NCBI RefSeq assembly: GCF_041080655.1
Contig: NZ_CP163525.1
Span: 9,610,001-9,674,000, forward strand
DNA from: Streptomyces sp. CG4
GTDB taxonomy: Bacteria > Actinomycetota > Actinomycetes > Streptomycetales > Streptomycetaceae
DNA length: 64,000 nt
Direction: 5' to 3'
Positions 28,401 to 37,400 of the stretch are shown piece by piece. The notes under the pieces were generated by a model. The model was not told the origin of the DNA. It ran no database searches and saw only the letters and a program-made list of their open reading frames with translations. The first letter of the stretch is position 1; every line of letters starts with the position of its first letter. Both the position numbers and the translations under genes were made by a program.

Positions 28401-31400
28401 GCCGGGGTGTGGCTGGTGCCGTTCTGCGCGAGCGACCCCGACGCCGCCCAGACCGCCGAGGCCCTGGCAGAGGCGTTCACCACCGCCGGGGCGGACGCGA
28501 GCCCCCTCCCCGTGGCCGCCGACGCGGACCGCGCCCGGCTCGCGGCGGCGGTGACCGAGGCCGCCGCACACCACGGCGGCACGGTGCGGCTGCTGTCGCT
28601 GCTCGCCCTCACCGAGATGTCCCACCCGGCTCATGCGGACGTTCCCCTCGGCCTGCACCTCAACACCCTGCTGGTGCAGGCGCTGGCCGAGACCGGCACC
28701 ACGGCCCGGCTGTGGGCGGCCACGCAGTCGGCGGTGTCGGTCGGTGCCGCCGACCGGCTGACCCGGCCGCAGCAGGCCACCACCTGGGGGCTCGGCCGGA
28801 CCGTGGCCGTCGAGCACTCCGACCTGTGGGCCGGACTCGTGGACCTGCCGACGCGCCCGGATCAGCGGGCGCTGTCCCGGCTGGTGGCGCTCGTCGCGGA
28901 GCCAGGCGACGAGAACGAGCTGGCGGTACGGGAATCCGCCGTCTTCGCGCGCAGACTGACCCGTGTCGTCCGCGACGGCGACGAGGCCCGTCCCGCACCG
29001 CGGCTCACCGGTACGACGCTGGTCACCGGCGGCACTGGCGTCATCGGCGCCCATGCAGCGCGCCGCCTGGCCCGGGAAGGCGCCGAGCACCTGCTCCTCG
29101 TCAGCAGGCGCGGCCCGGCGGCGCCCGGCGCCGACGAACTGCGCCGCGAACTGGAGGAGGCGGGCGCCCAGGTCACCGTCGCAGCCTGCGACCCGGCCGA
29201 CCGGACCGCCCTGGACGAGCTGCTCGCCACCGTCCCCGCCGACCGGCCGCTGACCACGGTGCTGCATGTCGCGGGTGCCCTCGACGACGCCCCGCTCACC
29301 GCGATGGATCCCGAGCGTTACGCCACCGTCCTGCGCGCCAAGCTCCGCGCGGCCGTCAACCTGGACGAGGCCACCCGGCACCTGGACACCCCCCTGGCGG
29401 CGTTCGTGCTCTTCTCGTCCATCGCGGGCGCGCTCGGCTCGGCGGGCCAGGCCGGATACGCGGCCGGCAACGCCTTCCTCGACGCCCTCGCCCGGCAGCG
29501 GCGCGCCGCAGGACTCCCGGCCACCTCCGTCGCCTGGGGGCCGTGGGCGGGCGGGGGCATGGCCGACGACCCCGCCGTACTGACGCGGCTGCGGCGCGGC
29601 GGCCTGACCCCGATGGAGGTCGAACCGGCGCTCACCGCCCTCCAGAGCCTGCTCGCCCACGACGACACCTGGGCGCTGGTCTGCGACGTCGACTGGGCCA
29701 GGATCGCCGCCGGGCGGCGCGGTCTGCCGGGCGGCGCGCTGCTGAGCCGTATCCCGGACGCCGCCCGCGCCATGGCGGCGGCCGAGGATCACACGGCAGG
29801 GCACCGCAGTGGGCTGCGCGCCGAACTCGCCCCGCTCGGGGCGGCGGAACGCCGACAGCTCCTGCTCAAGCTGGTACGCCACAGCGCCGCCACCGCGCTC
29901 GGCCATCCGACACCGGAGAGCATCCAGCCGACCCGCGCCTTCCAGGACTGCGGCTTCGACTCGCTCACCGCCGTGGAACTGCGCAACCTATTGGCCACCA
30001 GCACCGGCCTCACGCTCCCGACGACCCTGGTCTTCGACCACCCGACGCCCCTCGCCCTCGCCGACCACCTGGTGCGCGAACTCGACGACGGCACCCTCGC
30101 GGTCGGCCACCGGACCACTGGAGCGGAGCCGGTCCCGGCGGGCGGCAGCGGCGGCGCCGCCGACGAACCGATCGCCATCGTCGCGATGGCCTGCCGGCTT
30201 CCCGGCCGGATCACCTCGCCCGAGGAACTGTGGGACCTCCTGGCCGACGGCGGCGACGCCATCGCCCCCTTCCCGGCCGACCGCGGCTGGGACCTCGACG
30301 GGCTGTACGACCCCGACTCGCAGCGACCCGGCACCAGCTACGTCAACGAGGGCGGCTTCCTGTCCGACGCCGACGCCTTCGACGCCGCCTTCTTCGGGAT
30401 CTCGCCGCGCGAGGCCGTCGCCATCGACCCCCAGCAGCGGCTGCTCCTGGAGGTCTCCTGGGAGACCGTCGAGCGGGCCGGTCTCGACCCGCGCTCGCTG
30501 CGCGGCAGCCGCACCGGCCTGTTCGTCGGCTGCGGACACCAGGGCTACGGCGCCACGCTCACCGAGGTCCCGGACGACGTACGCGGCCATCTGCTCACCG
30601 GCAGCGCGGCGAGCCTGGCCTCCGGCCGGGTTTCGTACGCGCTCGGACTGGAGGGCCCCGCGGTCACACTCGACACGGCGTGTTCGTCGTCGTTGGTGGC
30701 GTTGCATCTGGCGGTGCAGGCGTTGCGTGGTGGTGAGTGTGATCTGGCGTTGGCCGGTGGTGTGACGGTGATGTCGACGCCGGGTGTGTTTGTGGAGTTC
30801 TCGCGGCAGCGGGGGCTTGCGGTGGATGGTCGGTGCAAGGCGTTTGCTGAGGGTGCGGATGGTACGGGGTGGTCCGAGGGTGTGGGCATGCTGCTGGTGG
30901 AGCGGCTGTCGGATGCGCGTCGTCATGGTCATCGGGTGTTGGCGGTGGTGCGGGGGAGTGCGGTGAATCAGGATGGTGCGTCGAATGGTCTGACGGCGCC
31001 GAATGGTCCTTCGCAGCAGCGGGTGATTCGTGCGGCGTTGGCGGGTGCCGGTCTTTCGCCTCACGACGTGGATGTGGTGGAGGCGCATGGTACGGGTACG
31101 GCGCTGGGTGATCCGATTGAGGCGCAGGCGCTCATTGCGGCGTATGGGCGGGATCGTGGGCGGCCGTTGTGGCTGGGGTCGGTGAAGTCGAACATCGGGC
31201 ATACGCAGGCGGCTGCGGGTGTGGCTGGTGTGATCAAGATGGTGTTGGCGATGCGGCATGGGGTGTTGCCGCGGACTTTGCATGTGGATGCGCCGTCCTC
31301 GCATGTGGACTGGTCGGCGGGTGATGTACGACTGCTCACGGAGCCACGGGAGTGGGCGAGGGAGGAGGACCGGCCGCGCCGCGCCGCCGTCTCCGCCTTC

Positions 31401-34400
31401 GGCCTCAGCGGCACCAATGCCCACGTCGTCCTGGAGGAGCCACTCCCCGCCGACGTCCCGGAACCCCCGGCCGCTCCGCAGCCCCCGGCGTCCGTGGTGC
31501 CCTGGCTGGTCTCCGGCCGCAGCGACGAGGCACTGCGCGCCCAGGCCGCCCGCCTGGCCGGGCACATCGAGGCCCGTCCCAAGCTGAGCGCGGCCCTGGT
31601 CGGGCACTCACTCGCGGCCTCCCGGTCCGCCTTCGAGCACCGTGCCGCAGTCGTCGGCGAGGACCGCGACGACCTCCTCGCCGCCCTCAAGGCAGTCAGC
31701 CGCGGCGAACCCACGCCCGCCGCGGCCGTGGGCACGGCCGACTCCGAAGGGGGCCTCGCGTTCCTGTTCGCGGGGCAGGGCTCCCAGCGGCTCGGCATGG
31801 GCCGCGAACTGTACGAGACCTTCGAGGTGTTCGCGGAGGCCTTCGACGCAGCATGCGCCCACCTGGACAACGAACTCGGCCGTTCGCTCCGGGAGATCGT
31901 GTTCGGTGACGACGAAGCGACCCTGAACCGGACCGAGTTCACCCAGCCCGCCCTGTTCGCCTTCGAGGTGTCGCTGTTCCGGCTGCTGGAATCGTGGGGC
32001 GTGCGGCCGGACGTGCTCGCCGGGCACTCCATCGGTGAACTGGCGGCGGCCTACGTCGCGGGCGTGTGGTCCCTGGAGGACGCCTGCCGGCTGGTCGCCG
32101 CACGCGGCCGGCTGATGCAGGCGCTGCCCGAGGGCGGCGCCATGGTCGCGGTGCAGGCATCGGAGGAGGAGGTGCTGCCGCTGCTGGCCGGGCGGGAGGC
32201 CGAGGTCGGCATCGCCGCGGTCAACGGGCCGCAGTCCGTCGTGGTCTCCGGCACCGAGGACGGCGTCTCGTGGATCGCCGGGCACTTCGAGGCCGCCGGA
32301 CGCCGGACCACCCGTCTGCGCGTCAGCCACGCCTTCCACTCGCCGCTGATGGAACCGATGCTGTGCGACTTCCTGCGCGTCGCCGAGAGCCTCACGTACC
32401 ACCGCCCGCAGATCCCGGTCGTCTCCGACGTCACCGGCGCCCTCGCCGACCCCGGCGAACTGTGCGCGGCCGGCTACTGGGCGGCCCACGTGAGGCAGCC
32501 CGTTCGCTTCGTCGACGATGTGCGCCGCCTCAGGGAGCACGGTGTCACCCGCTACCTCGAACTGGGCTCCGACGGAACCCTCACCGCACTCGCCCGAACC
32601 TGCCTCGCAGACGAGCCCGCCGCCGGACGCGGCCCGCTGCTCGTGCCCCTGCTGCGCAAGGACCGCCCCGAACTCCCCAGCCTGTACGGTGCCCTCGCCC
32701 AACTGCACGTCCACGGCGCCGACGTCGACTGGACCCAGGCGTTCGGCGCCGGTCCCGGCACACCGGCGGCGGACCTGCCGACGTACGCCTTCCAGCGTGA
32801 ACGCTACTGGCTCGACCATGGCACCGCAGCCACCGTCGGGGCCCCCGAATCCGCCCGGACCGCGGCCGACACCGCCGACGACCGTTTCTGGGAGGCCGTC
32901 GAGTGCGAGGACGTCGACGCGCTGACGCAGACCCTGGGCCTGGCCGCCGAGCAGATCGACGCGGTCGTACCGGCGCTGGCCTCCTGGCGGAAGCGGCAGC
33001 AGCAACACAGCGCGGTCGACGCCCTGTACTACCAGGTGGTGTGGAAGCCCGCCGAGACCGAACCGGCAACGACCGCCCCCGACTTCGCCGGCCGCCGCTG
33101 GCTGCTGGTCCTTCCCGGCGCCCCAGAGGGCGACGACCCGACGGTCACCAACCTGATCACGGCCCTCGGCGGCCCGGACCGTGTCGCCACCGTCGAGGTC
33201 AGCGGCAGCACCCGTACGCACCGTGCCGCGCTCGCCGACCGGCTGCGCGAGGCGACGCAGGGGAATCCCGTCGAAGGCGTCCTCGCCCTCGCCTCACTCG
33301 CCGGGACCGACGATGACGGCCTGCCACTCGGCCCCGCCGTAGTGGCCGCACTCATCCAGTCGCTCGGGGATGCGGGTGTGGGGGGCCGGTTGTGGGTGTT
33401 GACGCGGGGTGGTGTGTCGGTGGGCCGTTCGGACGGTCCGGTCGATGCGGTGCAGGGTGCGGTGTGGGGTCTGGGCCGGGTGGCGGCGCTGGAGTACCCG
33501 GACCGCTGGGGTGGTCTGATCGACCTGCCCGAGATCCTCGATCGCCGCGCGACTGCCCGACTCCTGGGCGTCCTCCTCGGCAGCGGCACGGAGGACCAGG
33601 TGGCCGTCCGGCCGTCCGGCGTCCTCGGCCGCCGGCTGGAACGCATCCCCGCCGCCGACGGGGACACCACCTGGCATCCGCGGGGTGCTGTGTTGGTGAC
33701 GGGTGGTACGGGTGCGTTGGGTGCTCGTGTGGCGCGGTGGGCGGCGGTGGAGGGTGCTCGGCATCTGATCCTGGTCAGTCGTCGGGGGCTTGAGGCGCCG
33801 GGTGCGGTGGATCTGCGGGATGAGCTTGTGGGTCTGGGTGTGCATGTGACGGTGGTTGCGTGTGATGTGGCGGATGGTGATGCGCTGGCGGAGTTGTTGT
33901 TGGCGCATCCGGTGGATGCGGTGGTGCATACGGCGGGTGTGCTGGATGACGGTGTGATCGATGCGTTGACGCCGGAGCGGTTCGCGGCGGTGCTGCGGAC
34001 TAAGGCGCTGGGCGCGCTGCATCTGGACGAGCTGACCCGTGACCGGGACCTGGACGCCTTCGTCCTCTTCTCCTCGGTCGCCGGCACCCTCGGCACCACC
34101 GGTCAGGGCAACTACGCGGCGGCCAATGCCTTCCTGGACGCGCTCGCCGAGCGGCGCCGGGCGGAGGGGCTGCCCGCCACCTCGATCGCATGGGGGCCGT
34201 GGGCCGACGGCGGCATGGCCGACGAGGAGGTCGTGGCCTGGCGCATGCACCGCGGCGGAGTGCTGCCACTGCAACCCGCTCTCGGGATGCTCGCTCTGCG
34301 CCGCGCCATCGGCGCACCCCGGCCGGCCGTCATGGTCGCGGACATCCACTGGGGCGAATTCGCACCACCGTTCACCATGACGCGTCCGAGCCCCCTGATC

Positions 34401-37400
34401 GAGTCGCTGCCCGAGGCCCGCGCGGCCGTCGAGAGCGCCGGTGCCGCCTCCGATCGGTTCGGCCGAGGCGACGGCTCCGGCCTGCGGGGCCAGCTCACCG
34501 GGCTGACCCCCGCGGAACAGGAGCGCGTACTCCTCGAAGTCGTCCGCCTGTGCGCCGCCGGCGTGCTCGGATACTCGGGCGCCTCCGCGGTTCCCGCCGA
34601 GCGTGCCTTCCGGGACCTGGGCGTCGACTCCCTCACCGCGGTCGAGCTGCGCGGCACCCTCGCGATGGCGACCGGCGTCGCGCTCGCCGCGACGGTGGTG
34701 TTCGACTATCCGACGCCGGTGGCTTTGGCGCGGCATCTGCGGGAGCAGTTGCTGGGCGATGTGCCCGAAGCGGTGGCGTCGGTGGTGGGTCCGATGGGCG
34801 TGGCTGTCGCGGATGATCCGGTGGTGATCGTCGGGATGGCGTGCCGGTTCCCGGGTGGTGTGCGCGATCCCGAGGGGTTGTGGCGGCTGCTGTCGGAGGG
34901 CGGGGACGCGGTGGGTGCGTTCCCGGCCGACCGCGGCTGGGACCTCACCACCCTCTACGACCCCGACGCCGTACGGCGGGGCACGAGTTACGTGGACGTG
35001 GGCGCGTTTCTTGAGGGGGTGGATCGTTTCGATGCGGGCTTTTTCGGGATGAGTCCGCGGGAGGCGTTGGCGACGGATCCGCAGCAGCGGTTGTTGTTGG
35101 AGTCGTCGTGGGAGGCGTTGGAGGGTGCGGGGATCGCGCCGGGTGGGTTGCGGGGCAGTCGTACGGGTGTGTTCGCGGGGACGAACGGTCAGGATTACAC
35201 GGGTCTGCTGCTGGCCTCGGGTGAGGATTTCGAGGGGCATGTGGGGACGGGCAACGCGGCGAGTGTGTTGTCGGGCCGGGTGTCGTATGTGCTGGGTCTT
35301 GAGGGTCCGGCGGTGACGGTGGACACGGCGTGTTCGTCGTCGTTGGTGGCGTTGCATCTGGCGGTGCAGGCGTTGCGTGGTGGTGAGTGTGATCTGGCGT
35401 TGGCCGGTGGTGTGACGGTGATGTCGACGCCGGGTGCGTTCGTGGAGTTCTCGCGGCAGCGGGGGCTTGCGGCGGACGGGCGGTGCAAGGCGTTCTCCGA
35501 TGATGCGGATGGTACGGGGTGGGGTGAGGGTGTCGGTGTGCTGGTGGTGGAGCGGTTGTCGGACGCTCGCCGCCATGGTCACCGGGTGTTGGCGGTGGTG
35601 CGGGGGAGTGCGGTCAATCAGGATGGTGCGTCGAATGGTCTGACGGCGCCGAACGGTCCCTCCCAGCAGCGGGTGATCCGCGCCGCGCTGGCGAGCGGTG
35701 GGCTCAAGCCGGTCGACGTCGATGTCGTCGAGGCTCATGGCACGGGTACCGCGTTGGGCGATCCGATCGAGGCGCAGGCTCTGCTGGCCACCTACGGCCA
35801 GGACCGTGAACGGCCGCTGTGGCTGGGGTCGGTGAAGTCGAACATCGGGCACACCCAGGCCGCCGCGGGTGTCGCCGGTGTCATCAAGATGGTGCTGGCC
35901 ATGCGGCACGGCACACTGCCCCGCACTTTGCATGTGGACGTGCCGTCCTCGCACGTCGACTGGTCGGCCGGTGCCGTGGAGCTGCTGACCGAGGAGCGCG
36001 CCTGGCCCGAGGCGGGGCGCGCGCGCCGGGCGGGTGTGTCGGCGTTCGGTGTCTCGGGTACGAACGCGCACGTCATCCTGGAGCAGCCGGTCCCCGAAGT
36101 GGCTCCGGCTTCTCCCGGGGCCGAGCCACTGTCGTCCCTCGTCCCGTGGGTGGTGTCGGCGCGTAGCCGTGACGCCCTGCGGGCGCAGGCCGGGCGGCTG
36201 GCGGAGTTCGTGGGTGGTGACGAGGCGTTGGGCGCTGTGGAGGTCGGTGGATCTCTGCTGCGGTCGCGGTCGGTGTTCGAGCACCGTGCGGTGGTGTGGG
36301 GTGCGGACCGTGAGGAGTTGCTGCGCGGTCTTGAGGCCGTGTCGGCGGGTGAGCTGTCGTCTGATGGTGCGGTGACGGGTGAGGCGGGTGAAGGGGGTCG
36401 CACGGCCTTCCTGTTCGCAGGTCAAGGGTCGCAACGCCTCGGCATGGGGCGGGAGTTGTACGAGGAATACCCGGCTTTCGCGGACGCCTTCGACGCCGTC
36501 TGCGCGCACCTCGACACTGAACTGCCGCGTTCGCTGCGGGAGGTGGTCTTCGGTGACGATGCCGAAGCCTTGAACCGGACGGAGTGTGCGCAGCCTGCTC
36601 TGTTCGCTCTTGAAGTGGCTCTGTTCCGGTTGCTGGAGTCGTGGGGTGTGCGGCCTGACGTGTTGGCCGGTCATTCGATCGGTGAGTTCGCCGCGGCGCA
36701 TGTGGCGGGGGTGTGGTCGCTTGGGGATGCGTGCCGTCTGGTGGTGGCGCGGGGCCGGTTGATGCAGGCGCTGCCTGAGGGCGGTGCGATGGTTGCGCTG
36801 CAGGCCACCGAGGACGAGGTGCTTCCTCTCCTTGATGGGCGTGTGGGGATTGCTGCGGTCAACGGGCCGCAGGCGGTGGTGGTTTCGGGTGCGGCCGATG
36901 CGGTGGAGGAGGTGGCCGCTCACTTCCGTGGCCAGGACCGCAAGGCCACGGCCCTGCGCGTCAGCCACGCGTTCCACTCGCCGCTGATGGAGCCGATGCT
37001 GGCCGAGTTCCGCAAGGTGGCCGAGGGCCTGTCGTACGGGCCGCCGAAGCTGTCCCTCGTCTCCACGGTGACCGGCGCACCCGCCACCGCCGAGGAACTG
37101 ACCTCGCCCGACTACTGGGTGCAGCATGTCCGCGGGACGGTGCGCTTCGCCGATGCCGTAGGCGTCCTGGACGGGCAGGACGGCGTCCGCCGCTTCGTCG
37201 AGCTCGGCCCCGACAGCACGCTCACCGCCCTGGCGCACTCCGTCCTGGACGGCAGGAACAGGGTCGACCGTGACCTGCCCGTTCTCGTCGCTGTTCTGCG
37301 CAAGGACCGGGCCGAGGTGAGGTCGGTACTGTCCGCGCTGGCCGGCGTCTTCGTGTCCGGCGGTGCCGTCGACTGGTCGTCGATGCTCGGTGACGGCGTC

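Larger units (their letters stand above)
30160..34750 (+). other. PKS module B2: KS-AT(malonyl)-KR(B type)-ACP
   Basis: KS, AT (GHSIGE, HAFH) and KR (TGGTGALGA, GVLDDGVI, GNYAAANAF) are intact. The ACP motif is GVDSLTAVEL. Large parts of its KS and KR are near-identical in DNA to module C1. Confidence 0.92.
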